Of a stretch of DNA of 50,032 nt, positions 24,204 to 32,277 are shown piece by piece. The position numbers and the translations under genes are program-made. The notes below the pieces were generated by a model, which was not told the origin of the DNA, searched no databases, and saw only the letters and a list, made by a program, of their open reading frames with translations. This DNA comes from Lachnospiraceae bacterium (GTDB lineage: Bacteria; Bacillota; Clostridia; Lachnospirales; Lachnospiraceae), in assembly GCA_017437065.1 (NCBI GenBank), contig JAFSBX010000107.1, positions 1 through 50,032 on the forward strand, given 5' to 3'. Every line of letters begins with the position of its first letter. The first letter of the stretch is position 1.

Positions 24204-25523
24204 GTGAAGAAAAAAATTAATGTTCATTTTATGATAATTGCATCTCTTGCGATTCTGTTTACGTTAGGCCTGGTGATTGGAACGTTCTATGAACTTTTCA
24301 AGAACCAGGTTTTTGAAGATTTAAAGACATATACATACATCTTCAAAGAGATTACAGAGCAGGAAAATATAAAAGAAAACGATTATTTTGAAATAGAAAA
24401 TCTGCGTATAACGATTATAAAAGATGAAGGTACGGTGTTATTTGACAGCAATGTAAATGAAAATGGCATGGATAATCATGGGAACAGACCGGAAGTGCAG
24501 GAGGCTTTGAAAAAAGGTGAAGGAAAAGCAGTGCGTACATCGGAGACTTTACAGAAAAGTACTTTTTATTATGCCGTTTTATTGAAAGATGGAAATGTAT
24601 TAAGAGTGGCAAGGGAAGCGGATAATATTATCAGTATTTTTGCAAACGTGGCACCGGTTATGCTGGAAATTACAGCAATGCTTTTTATGCTTTGTCTGGT
24701 GCTTTCACATTTTCTGACAAAAAGTATTGTGCAGCCAATAGAACAGATGGCAGAGGATATGGAAAATATGAAATACATTAAAACGTATGAAGAGTTACAG
24801 CCATTTGTTACAACCATTAACAGACAGCATGAAGATATTGTAAGAAATGCCAATATGCGTCAGGATTTTACCGCAAATGTTTCCCATGAGCTGAAAACAC
24901 CTCTGACTTCTATTTCAGGGTATGCGGAATTGATTGAAAACGGAATGGCAAGTGAAAATGATGTGAAGCGCTTTGCCGGGGAAATTCATAAAAGTGCAAA
25001 GAGGCTTTTAACGTTGATTAATGACATTATTAAGCTGTCGGAATTGGATGCCATTGAAAACTCGATTTATTTTGAAAAAGTAGATTTGTATCATCTGGCA
25101 GAAACCTGTGCAAATATGTTGCAGGTAAATGCAGAAAAGCATAAGGTTACATTGTTCTTTTTTGGAGCACCATGTACGATTACTGCAAATAAAGATATGA
25201 TAGAGGAATTGATGTATAATCTTTGTGATAATGCAATCCGCTATAATATTCCGGGAGGAACAGTGTGGCTGGAAGTAAAGGAAGAAGCCGGAAAACCGAT
25301 GTTAAAAGTACGGGATACGGGAATTGGTATTCCAAAAGAACATCAGGATAGGATTTTCGAGAGGTTTTATCGTGTAGATAAGAGCCGTTCTAAGTCTACC
25401 GGAGGAACCGGACTGGGTCTTGCCATCGTGAAGCATATTGTGGCAAAGCATGAAGCGAAGATACACTTGACAAGTGAAGTGGGAAAAGGAACAGAAATTA
25501 AGATTTTTTTTGAAGAAAAATAG
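24204..25523 (+). CDS. PhoR-type sensor histidine kinase
   Basis: A 439-residue membrane sensor kinase. A first membrane helix (about residues 8-30) and a second (about 149-172) enclose an extracytoplasmic sensor loop of about 120 residues. A HAMP-like linker, the dimerisation/phospho-acceptor helix with NVSHELKTPL (His228) and an ATP-binding domain with N box (LCDNAIRYN), G1 (DTGIGIP), F and G2 (GGTGLGLAIV) boxes follow. Translation starts at GTG (24204), with AGGAAA upstream, since no ATG fits. It pairs with the preceding response regulator. The sensor loop is not recognisably a phosphate-binding domain, as is normal for PhoR. Confidence 0.9.
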   Translation: MKKKINVHFMIIASLAILFTLGLVIGTFYELFKNQVFEDLKTYTYIFKEITEQENIKENDYFEIENLRITIIKDEGTVLFDSNVNENGMDNHGNRPEVQEALKKGEGKAVRTSETLQKSTFYYAVLLKDGNVLRVAREADNIISIFANVAPVMLEITAMLFMLCLVLSHFLTKSIVQPIEQMAEDMENMKYIKTYEELQPFVTTINRQHEDIVRNANMRQDFTANVSHELKTPLTSISGYAELIENGMASENDVKRFAGEIHKSAKRLLTLINDIIKLSELDAIENSIYFEKVDLYHLAETCANMLQVNAEKHKVTLFFFGAPCTITANKDMIEELMYNLCDNAIRYNIPGGTVWLEVKEEAGKPMLKVRDTGIGIPKEHQDRIFERFYRVDKSRSKSTGGTGLGLAIVKHIVAKHEAKIHLTSEVGKGTEIKIFFEEK

Positions 25524-25622
25524 AATATTAAATTGTACAAAGTTTCCAGAAAAAAAGAAAAACTTACCATAATAATTATTTTCATATGGCTAATAATAAT
25601 ATCAAGATAAGCGATAACAAAA

Positions 25623-25697
25623 CACTTAAATCGGAGCAACCTTCTAAGTGATTAGATAAAAAACCGAGATAAGTGAAATGTTTGACACTTATCTTGG
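25623..25697. repeat. Two successive inverted repeats upstream of the spore-protein gene
   Basis: CACTTA (25623-25628) with TAAGTG (25645-25650), then CCGAGATAAGTG (25664-25675) with CACTTATCTTGG (25686-25697), a 12-position stem with one G-T pair. All four arms share the A-CTTA / TAAGT core. No U-tract follows, so regulator binding or an mRNA leader structure is as likely as termination of the kinase transcript. Confidence 0.45.
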
Positions 25698-25740
25698 AAA
25701 TAGATGAAAAAACAAAAACACATTATGGAGGTAATGAAAA

Positions 25741-25953
25741 ATGGCAAGTGGAAGCAGAGCAAATAGAGTAGAAGTACCTGAAGCAAAAGCAGCTATGGAC
25801 CGTTTTAAAACAGAGGTAGCATCTGAATTAGGTGTAAACTTAAAGGAAGGTTACAATGGTGATTTAACATCTAAAGAAGCCGGTTCTATCGGTGGTGAAA
25901 TGGTTCGTAGAATGATCAGACGTCAGGAAGAACAGATGAGAGGTTCTAACTAA
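25741..25953 (+). CDS. Small acid-soluble spore protein, alpha/beta type
   Basis: A 70-residue SASP that coats and protects DNA in the dormant spore and is degraded at germination. Conserved features: AAMDRFKTEVASELGV with the germination protease (GPR) cleavage region around the Glu in FKTEVAS, GYNGDLTSKEAGSIGGEMVRRMI in the second half (listed here in parts) and a Gln/Glu-rich end. TGGAGG precedes the ATG. The gene is monocistronic with its own terminator. In known species such genes are read by sigma-G in the forespore; I could not place a convincing sigma-G promoter. Confidence 0.95.
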   Translation: MASGSRANRVEVPEAKAAMDRFKTEVASELGVNLKEGYNGDLTSKEAGSIGGEMVRRMIRRQEEQMRGSN

Positions 25954-25997
25954 TACGGCGTAGTGAGAATAATGCCGGAGGCTTATAAAGCCCGGAG

Positions 25998-26032
25998 GAA
26001 GACTGTCGCAGTGGTGCGGCAGTCTTCTTTTT
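25998..26032 (+). terminator. Intrinsic terminator of the SASP gene
   Basis: GAAGACTGTCGCA (25998-26010) pairs with TGCGGCAGTCTTC (26015-26027) over 13 positions with one G-U pair, loop GTGG, then TTTTT. Confidence 0.92.
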
Positions 26033-26071
26033 ATGTGATAGGAAATTGCTCGAATGTAGTGAGGAGCCAAG

Positions 26072-26126
26072 GAGAATTTGCAAGGCAAATTCTCTTAGAA
26101 TCGTCGCTGCAGAGCGACGATTTTTT
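26072..26126. repeat. Double-hairpin element upstream of gatC
   Basis: GAGAATTTGC-aag-GCAAATTCTC (26072-26094, perfect 10-base arms) is followed four bases later by AATCGTCGCT-gcag-AGCGACGATT (26099-26122) and TTTTTT. The second hairpin is a good intrinsic terminator. The paired arrangement resembles the element at 1666-1750. It stands 34 bases before gatC, so it may attenuate gatCAB or be a mobile palindromic repeat. Confidence 0.6.
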
Positions 26127-26159
26127 GGTAGGTCAATGATAGAAGGAGGAAAGAATATC

Positions 26160-26453
26160 ATGACAAATATCATTAATGATGAAATAATAGAATATTTAGG
26201 GATTCTTACAAAACTTGAACTTTCTGAAGAAGAAAGGGAAGAGGCTAAGAGGGATATGGAAAAGATGCTTAATTATATTGGAAAATTGAATGAGCTGGAT
26301 ACCACGGGAGTGGAACCCATGTCGCATGTATTTCCGATACAGAATGTGTTTCGGGAGGATGTTGTGACGAATGGGGATGACAGCGAAAACATGTTGAAAA
26401 ATGCTCCGGTGGAAAGAAATAATATGTTTGAAGTTCCCAAAACTGTAGATTAA
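26160..26453 (+). CDS. gatC: Asp-tRNA(Asn)/Glu-tRNA(Gln) amidotransferase subunit C
   Basis: A 97-residue GatC, the small subunit that wraps around GatA and joins it to GatB in the amidotransferase that converts mischarged Glu-tRNA(Gln) and Asp-tRNA(Asn). Recognisable by YLGILTKLELSEEEREEAKRD (in parts), the GVEPMSHVFPI loop and the FREDVV segment. GAAGGAGG before the ATG at 26160 decides the start against a longer frame. It is followed by gatA and gatB in the usual order, but with a 203-base gap before gatA. Confidence 0.95.
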   Translation: MTNIINDEIIEYLGILTKLELSEEEREEAKRDMEKMLNYIGKLNELDTTGVEPMSHVFPIQNVFREDVVTNGDDSENMLKNAPVERNNMFEVPKTVD

Positions 26454-26536
26454 AAGGGTGAAAGTTTGTGTGAAAAGTACAAATTATGTAGAGCGTGATA
26501 GTAGTATGTTGATATGTGTTTAAAAATGTAAAAAAA

Positions 26537-26562
26537 TGCAAGAAAACTTGCAAAAATATAAT
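26537..26562. repeat. Palindrome and TATAAT box in the gatC-gatA gap
   Basis: TGCAAG-aaaa-CTTGCA (26537-26552) is a perfect 6-base inverted repeat followed by TATAAT at 26557-26562. No good -35 box stands 17 bases upstream, so a promoter for gatA is only possible. The rest of 26454-26656 is A+T rich without visible genes. Confidence 0.3.
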
Positions 26563-26656
26563 ACATACAAAGTTATTACAGATGTCATTTCTGTACATAG
26601 ATTTTGCAGAGTGTTTATGAAATAAAGTTGCAGGAAAAGAAAGGCATGGTTTAATT

Positions 26657-28135
26657 ATGGATATACTTTCGTTGAGTGCTGTGGAGCTTGCAGCAAAAAT
26701 AAGGGAAAAAGAAGTGACTGTGAAAGAGGCAGTGGAAGCTGTTTTTACACAGATTGCATTAAGAGAAGAAAGTTTGAACTGCTATGTTACCTTGGATAAG
26801 GAAGATGCCTTGAAGCAGGCAGAGGAAGTGCAGAAAAAAATTGATAATGGTGAATTTACAGGATTTCTTGCAGGAGTTCCGGTGGCAATTAAGGACAATA
26901 TGTGCATAGAAGGAATGAGGACAACATGTTGTTCAAAAATGTTAGAAAATTTTATTCCTACATATAGTTCGGAAGTCGTGCTGAATTTAAAAAGGGCAGG
27001 AGCTATTATTATTGGAAAAACAAATATGGATGAATTTGCCATGGGGTCAACCACGGAAACTTCTGCGTTCGGAGAAACCAAAAATCCGTGGAATGAAAAA
27101 CATGTACCGGGTGGTTCTTCCGGCGGAAGTGCGGCGGCAGTGGCTGCGGAAGAATGTTTTTTTGCACTTGGCTCTGACACCGGAGGTTCTATTCGTCAGC
27201 CGACATCCTTTTGCGGAGTAGTCGGGATGAAGCCGACTTATGGGACAGTTTCCAGATATGGTCTGGTTGCGTATGGTTCTTCTTTAGACCAGATTGGACC
27301 GATTACAAAGAATGTGGAAGATTGTGCGGCAGTGATGGAAATCATTGCTACTCATGATACAAAGGATTCTACTTCCGTAAATAGAAAAGATACAGATTTT
27401 ACCTCTGCTTTGATAGAAGATGTGAAAGGAATAAAAATCGGTATTCCGCGGGATTATTTCGGGGAAGGATTGGACAGTGAAGTAAAGGAAGCAGTTCTTG
27501 CGGCAGCAAAGGCACTGGAAAAGAAAGGGGCTGTTATTGAAGAATTTGATTTAAGTTTTGTGGATTATGCAATTCCGGCATATTATACGATTGCCTGCGC
27601 AGAGGCAAGTTCCAATCTGGAACGGTTTGACGGTGTGAAATATGGGTATCGTACAGAAGCATATGAAGGGTTACATAATATGTACAAAAAGACTCGTTCG
27701 GAAGGCTTTGGGGCAGAGGTAAAAAGACGTATTATGCTGGGAGCCTTTGTTTTAAGTTCCGGCTATTATGATGCTTATTATTTGAAGGCATTGCGGACAA
27801 AAGCTTTGATAAAGAAAGCTTTTGATGAAGCATTTGAAAAATATGATGTAATTTTAAGTCCGGTAGCACCGACAACGGCACCGGAGCTTGGAAAAAGTCT
27901 GTCTGACCCGTTAAAAATGTATTTGGGAGATATTTATACGATTTCTGCAAATCTTGCCGGTCTTCCGGGAATCAGTATTCCGTGTGGAGTGGATAAGAAA
28001 GGTCTGCCTATCGGATTGCAGCTCATCGGAGATTGCTTTCAGGAGAAAAAGTTAATTCAGACGGCGTATACTTACGAAAAAATCAGAGGAAAATTTCCAA
28101 AGCCGGCTCAAATTGTGAAAGGGGGAGAGAAATAA
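26657..28135 (+). CDS. gatA: Asp-tRNA(Asn)/Glu-tRNA(Gln) amidotransferase subunit A
   Basis: A 492-residue amidase-signature enzyme that releases ammonia from glutamine for tRNA-dependent amidation. The catalytic Lys is in VAIKDNM (about residue 79), and the Gly/Ser-rich signature GGSSGGSAAAVAAEECFFALGSDTGGSIRQP (in parts, about residues 151-182) carries the cis-Ser and nucleophile Ser. The ribosome site is weak (AAAGG), and the nearest upstream ATG stops after two codons, so 26657 is the start. It overlaps gatB by one base (TAATG). Confidence 0.96.
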   Translation: MDILSLSAVELAAKIREKEVTVKEAVEAVFTQIALREESLNCYVTLDKEDALKQAEEVQKKIDNGEFTGFLAGVPVAIKDNMCIEGMRTTCCSKMLENFIPTYSSEVVLNLKRAGAIIIGKTNMDEFAMGSTTETSAFGETKNPWNEKHVPGGSSGGSAAAVAAEECFFALGSDTGGSIRQPTSFCGVVGMKPTYGTVSRYGLVAYGSSLDQIGPITKNVEDCAAVMEIIATHDTKDSTSVNRKDTDFTSALIEDVKGIKIGIPRDYFGEGLDSEVKEAVLAAAKALEKKGAVIEEFDLSFVDYAIPAYYTIACAEASSNLERFDGVKYGYRTEAYEGLHNMYKKTRSEGFGAEVKRRIMLGAFVLSSGYYDAYYLKALRTKALIKKAFDEAFEKYDVILSPVAPTTAPELGKSLSDPLKMYLGDIYTISANLAGLPGISIPCGVDKKGLPIGLQLIGDCFQEKKLIQTAYTYEKIRGKFPKPAQIVKGGEK

Positions 28136-29568
28136 TGGCAAAACAATATGAAACCGTTATTGGTCTGGAAGTTCATGTAGAGCTTGCCACGAAAACAAAA
28201 ATATTCTGTGGCTGTTCCACGGCATTTGGTGGGCCTGCAAATACCCATACATGTCCGGTGTGTACCGGTATGCCGGGTTCACTGCCTGTTTTAAACAAAC
28301 AGGTAGTAGAATATGCCATTGCAGTAGGCCTTGCGACAAACTGCAATATTACACAGTTTTGCAAATTTGACAGAAAAAATTATTTTTATCCAGATAATCC
28401 ACAAAACTATCAGATTTCTCAATTATATCTTCCTATTTGTCGTAATGGAGGAGTGGAAATTGAAACGTCGGAAGGAAAGAAAATAGTAGGCATTCATGAA
28501 ATTCATATGGAGGAGGATGCAGGAAAACTGATTCATGATGAGCGGGAGGAATGTTCTCTGGTAGATTATAATCGTTCCGGTGTACCTCTTATTGAAATCG
28601 TATCTGAACCGAATATGCGTAGTGCAGAAGAAGTGATTGCTTATTTGGAAAAGTTGCGTCTGATTATTCAATATTTGGGTGCTTCCGATTGCAAATTGCA
28701 GGAAGGCTCCATGCGTGCGGATGTGAACCTTTCTGTCAGAGAGGTGGGAGCAGAAAAGTATGGTACGAGAACAGAAATGAAAAACCTAAACTCTTTCAAG
28801 GCAATTGCAAGAGCTATTGAAGGAGAGAGAGAACGTCAGATTGAATTGTTGGAATCAGGAAAGGAAGTGGTACAGGAAACCAGACGTTGGGATGATACAA
28901 AAGAATGCTCTTATACAATGAGAAGTAAAGAGGATGCACAGGACTATCGTTATTTTCCGGAGCCGGATTTGGTTCCGGTGGTCATTAGCAATGAGTGGAT
29001 AGCACAGATTCGTGCAAATCAGCCCGAATTTCGCACCGAAAAAATGAAACGGTATAAGGAAGAATATGACCTGCCGGATTATGATATTGAAATTATTACC
29101 GGTTCAAAACGTCTAGCTGATATATTTGAGGCTACAGCAGCAATTTGTAATCAGCCGAAAAAAGTTTCCAACTGGCTGATGGGAGAGAATCTGCGTCTGT
29201 TAAAAGAGAAGGAAATGGACCCGGAGGATATTACTTTTTCACCGGAAAATCTGGCAAAACTGATTATGTTGGTAGATAAAAAAGAAATTACCAATACCGT
29301 GGCGAAGGAAGTTTTTGAGCTGATTTTTGAAAAGGATATTCAACCGGAAACGTATGTGGAAGAAAAAGGACTGAAAACGGTAATTGATGAGGGAAAATTG
29401 CGTGCTACTGTGGAAAAAGTGATTGAACAAAATCCGCAGTCTGTGGAAGATTATCATAATGGAAAGGAAAAAGCCATCGGATTTTTAGTAGGGCAGACGA
29501 TGAAGGCAATGCAGGGAAAAGCGGATCCGGGAATGGTTAATAAATTACTGAAGGAATTGTTGCAGTAA
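28135..29568 (+). CDS. gatB: Asp-tRNA(Asn)/Glu-tRNA(Gln) amidotransferase subunit B
   Basis: A 477-residue GatB, which phosphorylates the misacylated tRNA and transfers ammonia from GatA. Family landmarks: GLEVHVELATKTKIFCGC, ANTHTCPVCTGMPGSLPVLN with Zn-binding cysteines, KFDRKNYFYPD, EDAGKLIHD, DYNRSGVPLIEIVSEP and the C-terminal GatB/YqeY helical domain ending in GMVNKLLKELL. The start within the gatA stop codon, with GGGGGAGAG upstream, gives the expected length; a longer in-frame extension is not supported. Presence of GatCAB implies that the organism lacks a glutaminyl- and/or asparaginyl-tRNA synthetase. Confidence 0.97.
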   Translation: MAKQYETVIGLEVHVELATKTKIFCGCSTAFGGPANTHTCPVCTGMPGSLPVLNKQVVEYAIAVGLATNCNITQFCKFDRKNYFYPDNPQNYQISQLYLPICRNGGVEIETSEGKKIVGIHEIHMEEDAGKLIHDEREECSLVDYNRSGVPLIEIVSEPNMRSAEEVIAYLEKLRLIIQYLGASDCKLQEGSMRADVNLSVREVGAEKYGTRTEMKNLNSFKAIARAIEGERERQIELLESGKEVVQETRRWDDTKECSYTMRSKEDAQDYRYFPEPDLVPVVISNEWIAQIRANQPEFRTEKMKRYKEEYDLPDYDIEIITGSKRLADIFEATAAICNQPKKVSNWLMGENLRLLKEKEMDPEDITFSPENLAKLIMLVDKKEITNTVAKEVFELIFEKDIQPETYVEEKGLKTVIDEGKLRATVEKVIEQNPQSVEDYHNGKEKAIGFLVGQTMKAMQGKADPGMVNKLLKELLQ

Positions 29569-29631
29569 TAAAATAATATAGGGAGACAGTAATAGAATCA
29601 GTAGAGAAGTGAAAATATTTTTTAATAAGCG

Positions 29632-29660
29632 TTGACGTACGCAAAAACGTACGTTATAAT
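29632..29660 (+). promoter_or_regulatory. Strong sigma-A promoter of the toxin-antitoxin pair
   Basis: TTGACG (29632-29637), 17-base spacer, perfect TATAAT (29655-29660). It stands about 217 bases before the antitoxin ATG. In the 308-base gene-free stretch 29569-29876 this promoter, its operator and an A+T-rich leader are all I can identify. Confidence 0.85.
29635..29654. promoter_or_regulatory. Palindromic operator inside the toxin-antitoxin promoter
   Basis: ACGTACG (29635-29641), CAAAAA, CGTACGT (29648-29654): perfect 7-base arms that fill the spacer between the -35 and -10 boxes. A repressor bound here would block RNA polymerase. The antitoxin downstream is the natural candidate, since Phd/YefM antitoxins autoregulate. 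Confidence 0.75.
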
Positions 29661-29876
29661 AATAGTGACATAAAAATCTCGTCAATCAAGAAGATATAAT
29701 ATTGAGAAATAGAAAGTATAATTAATGATATTAGTGTTAATTACAGGAAGAAAAGAGAGACGAGAGGTAAAAGTAGAATATTCTAAAAAAGCATATATGT
29801 ATGAAGAAAAAGGAGTAAGGAATACTATTAATTTAGTAGAAAATATGAAAAGGACGAAAATAAAAGGAGATTTATT

Positions 29877-30125
29877 ATGTCAACAATTAATATTACAAAT
29901 GCAAGAAAGGAACTCTATAAGCTGGTAGAGGCTGTAAATATGTATCATGAGCCAACTTTGATTGTAGGAAAAAAGGCAAATGCAGTACTCATATCAGAAG
30001 AAGATTGGAGTGCAATTCAAGAAACTTTATATTTGGATTCTATTCCGGGAATGACTGAATCAATTTTGGAAGGAGTTAATGAGTCGTTAGAGGATTGCAT
30101 TTCAGAAGAGATGGTAGACTGGTAA
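29877..30125 (+). CDS. Antitoxin, Phd/YefM family
   Basis: An 82-residue antitoxin. The N-terminal dimerising DNA-binding fold is clear in STINITNARKELYKLVEAVN (residues 2-21), followed by the typical EPTLIVGKKANAVLISEEDW segment (residues 26-45) and an acidic C-terminal tail (SLEDCISEEMVDW) that would wrap around the toxin. AAAAGGAGA precedes the ATG. Its stop codon overlaps the toxin start (TAATG), the standard coupling that keeps antitoxin in excess. It likely represses its own promoter through the ACGTACG palindrome. Confidence 0.9.
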   Translation: MSTINITNARKELYKLVEAVNMYHEPTLIVGKKANAVLISEEDWSAIQETLYLDSIPGMTESILEGVNESLEDCISEEMVDW

Positions 30126-30421
30126 TGTACAAAGTTGTTTTCACAAAACAGGCACTTAAGGATTTGGAAAATTTGAAGAAGAGTGGTATTTCATCAAAGG
30201 CAAAAATGCTAGTTGATATAATCAGGGAGAATCCATATCAGAATCCACCAAGATATGAAAAATTGGTGGGAAATTTAGATGGTGTTATATCAAGAAGGAT
30301 TAATATTCAGCATCGGCTGGTATACCAAGTGTATAAGGAAGTTTTTGAAGAAAATGAGGTCAAATACGAAGGAACGGTGAAAATTATTCGTGCATGGACT
30401 CATTATGATGGTTTAAGGTAA
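30125..30421 (+). CDS. Toxin, Txe/YoeB family (RelE superfamily mRNA interferase)
   Basis: A 98-residue RelE-superfamily toxin of the Txe/YoeB kind, which cleaves mRNA in the ribosomal A site. The typical start MYKVVFTKQALKDLENLKKSG, the basic middle NPPRYEKLVGNLDGVISRRIN with IQHRLVYQV, and the C-terminal IIRAWTHY with the His-Tyr end are visible. Compared with E. coli YoeB (84 residues) it has a small insertion near residue 75-83 (FEENEVKYEG). It starts in the antitoxin stop codon; a longer in-frame start at 30095 is not needed. A terminator follows directly. Confidence 0.9.
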   Translation: MYKVVFTKQALKDLENLKKSGISSKAKMLVDIIRENPYQNPPRYEKLVGNLDGVISRRINIQHRLVYQVYKEVFEENEVKYEGTVKIIRAWTHYDGLR

Positions 30422-30428
30422 AAGAAGT

Positions 30429-30475
30429 AAAGCACCTATGGATGAGAATTAATCATCATCTATGGGTGCTTTTTT
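30429..30475 (+). terminator. Intrinsic terminator after the toxin gene
   Basis: AAAGCACCTATGGATGA (from 30429) pairs with TCATCTATGGGTGCTTT with two G-U pairs around a 10-base loop, followed by six Ts (to 30475). Confidence 0.88.
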
Positions 30476-30492
30476 GCGTAAAGAAGAACTTA

Positions 30493-32193
30493 TCAGGCCA
30501 AAATAAGTTGTCTGAAACAGTCGCAGGTTTCTTCTAATTCTGTATAAGTTCCGTTTCCTGCAATACGTCCGTTTTGAAGTACGATAATTCTGTCATATTG
30601 CTTGAGCGTTGAGGGAGTGAGCTTATGCGTAACGACAATACGGGTCATGTTTTGGGCTTGTGTAATCATCTGCTCAATGCAGGCAGTATTTTCAGCGTCC
30701 AATGCAGAAGTGGCTTCATCCATTAGTAAAATGTGTGGATTGCGTAGCAGACTTCTGGCAATGGAAATGCGTTGTTTTTCGCCACCGGATAAGCCGGAGC
30801 CGTTTTCACCGCAAGGATAGGAAAGTCCTTTTTCTGCAACAAGCTTTGTCAGTCCTGCTTTTTCTAAAACTGTTTGCAGGTGTTTGGACGGATAGTTGCG
30901 AAACATGGTGATATTATTCTCAATGGTATGATTATAAATATATACATTTTGCTGTACAACGGCCATATGTTGATAAAGGCTCTCGGATGAGATTTCTTTC
31001 AGTTCGGAATCCCCCATCATGATTTTGCCGGAGTATTGTGGATAACCGCCTAACAGAAGATTTAAAATTGTGGATTTACCACTGCCGGAAGCACCAACGA
31101 TGGCGTAGCTTTTGCCATGTTCAAAATGTAAATTTACATTGTCTAACAAAGTTTGTCCGTCTTCATAGCCAAAGGATACATTTTCAAAACGAATACCTTT
31201 GTTCAGATTGGAAAGTGCAACGCCTTGTTCCGTAGATTGATTGGCAGACAAAAGATTTTCCATTTTGGACAAAAGCCCTTCGGCAGCTTTTTTGTTTGCA
31301 AGGGCAGGAGGAATCTGCTGCACCGGCATAATCAGGTAATTCATTAACTGTACAAAAGCGATTAATACACCGGCAGTAATTCTTCCTTCAATGGTAAAAT
31401 AGGCACCAAGTAACATAACTCCTGCCTGTACCACGAGGCCACAAGTGTTACCTACTAGATTAATCAGACCTTCTGTTTTTCTGCGATGACATTTTTTGTG
31501 TTCCAAAGTCTGGTTGGCATTTGCAAAAAGAGTGGTAAGCTCAGGCTCTGCCTGAAAGCTTTTCATTACCGGGAATCCGGACAATAAATCTTTCAGTAGG
31601 CTTACAAAATTTTCGTTTTGGTCACTTACAATTTTTTCTTCCTTTGTCAGTTTACTGCCAAATACAATGGAAATCACAAAGGAAACAATTAACATACCGA
31701 TTGCACATATAGTTAACAAAGGGTCATACCAGAGCATGATGATAATGGCTGTCAGGAAATAAAAGCAATTTAAAATAATACCAAATATATTCTGCAGGTA
31801 ATTATTTTCTATAGAAATTATGTCGTTAGTAAAAACAGAAAGATAGCTTCCTGTACTTTCTTTTGTAAAAGAAGAAATGTTTTTTCCTGTCAGGCGAACA
31901 AAAAGCTCTTTCTTTAGCTGACGCAGAGCTTTTTCCAAAAAGGTGTTCTTGACATAGCGTTCTATCAGCCAGCCGGCTGCCAAAATCATGGAATAGACTG
32001 CAACTATGATAAGAAGCTTCTTCACGTCTTCCGTTGTGCCGCTTACGGCGATATCCAGTATTTGTTGAAGTACAATGGCTACACCGGTAAGCAGGCAGGC
32101 CTGAATAACCAGTATAAGGATTGTCAGAACAAATAAAATATGATTTCTTTCGTATAGTTTGTGTTTGAGGTTGTCGTTTGTCTGAGTTTTCAT
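30493..32193 (-). CDS. ABC transporter, fused membrane and ATPase domains (exporter type)
   Basis: A 566-residue half-transporter: six membrane segments in residues ~17-290 followed by the ATPase domain. The ATPase shows Walker A GASGSGKST (about residue 370), Q-loop VVQQNVYIYN, signature LSGGEKQRIS, Walker B ILLMDEAT and the switch His in VVTHKL. It would act as a homodimer or with a partner encoded elsewhere, exporting lipid, peptide or drug; substrate unknown. The ATG at 32193 with AAAGGAAC upstream is preferred over a TTG 25 codons earlier. It is 84 bases downstream of an XRE-type regulator on the same strand, so the two probably form an operon responding to a peptide or toxic compound. 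Confidence 0.9.
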   Translation of the reverse strand: MKTQTNDNLKHKLYERNHILFVLTILILVIQACLLTGVAIVLQQILDIAVSGTTEDVKKLLIIVAVYSMILAAGWLIERYVKNTFLEKALRQLKKELFVRLTGKNISSFTKESTGSYLSVFTNDIISIENNYLQNIFGIILNCFYFLTAIIIMLWYDPLLTICAIGMLIVSFVISIVFGSKLTKEEKIVSDQNENFVSLLKDLLSGFPVMKSFQAEPELTTLFANANQTLEHKKCHRRKTEGLINLVGNTCGLVVQAGVMLLGAYFTIEGRITAGVLIAFVQLMNYLIMPVQQIPPALANKKAAEGLLSKMENLLSANQSTEQGVALSNLNKGIRFENVSFGYEDGQTLLDNVNLHFEHGKSYAIVGASGSGKSTILNLLLGGYPQYSGKIMMGDSELKEISSESLYQHMAVVQQNVYIYNHTIENNITMFRNYPSKHLQTVLEKAGLTKLVAEKGLSYPCGENGSGLSGGEKQRISIARSLLRNPHILLMDEATSALDAENTACIEQMITQAQNMTRIVVTHKLTPSTLKQYDRIIVLQNGRIAGNGTYTELEETCDCFRQLILA

Positions 32194-32232
32194 GTTCGTG
32201 TTCCTTTCGGTTTGTAAGTAATAAGTGCATTT

Positions 32233-32274
32233 TGACACCCGAAAGATAAGGGGAAATTGTTCGGGCAAGTGTCA
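32233..32274 (-). repeat. Intercistronic hairpin between regulator and ABC exporter
   Basis: TGACACCCGAA (32233-32243) pairs with TTCGGGCAAGTGTCA (32260-32274) with a 3-base bulge. No U-tract follows on the minus strand, so it is more likely an operator or processing hairpin than a terminator. Confidence 0.45.
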
Positions 32275-32277
32275 GGG

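Noticed and set aside
25524-25740. A sigma-G promoter for the SASP gene
   Set aside because: CATAATA-like words occur in this A+T-rich stretch, but none has a fitting -35 element at the right distance.
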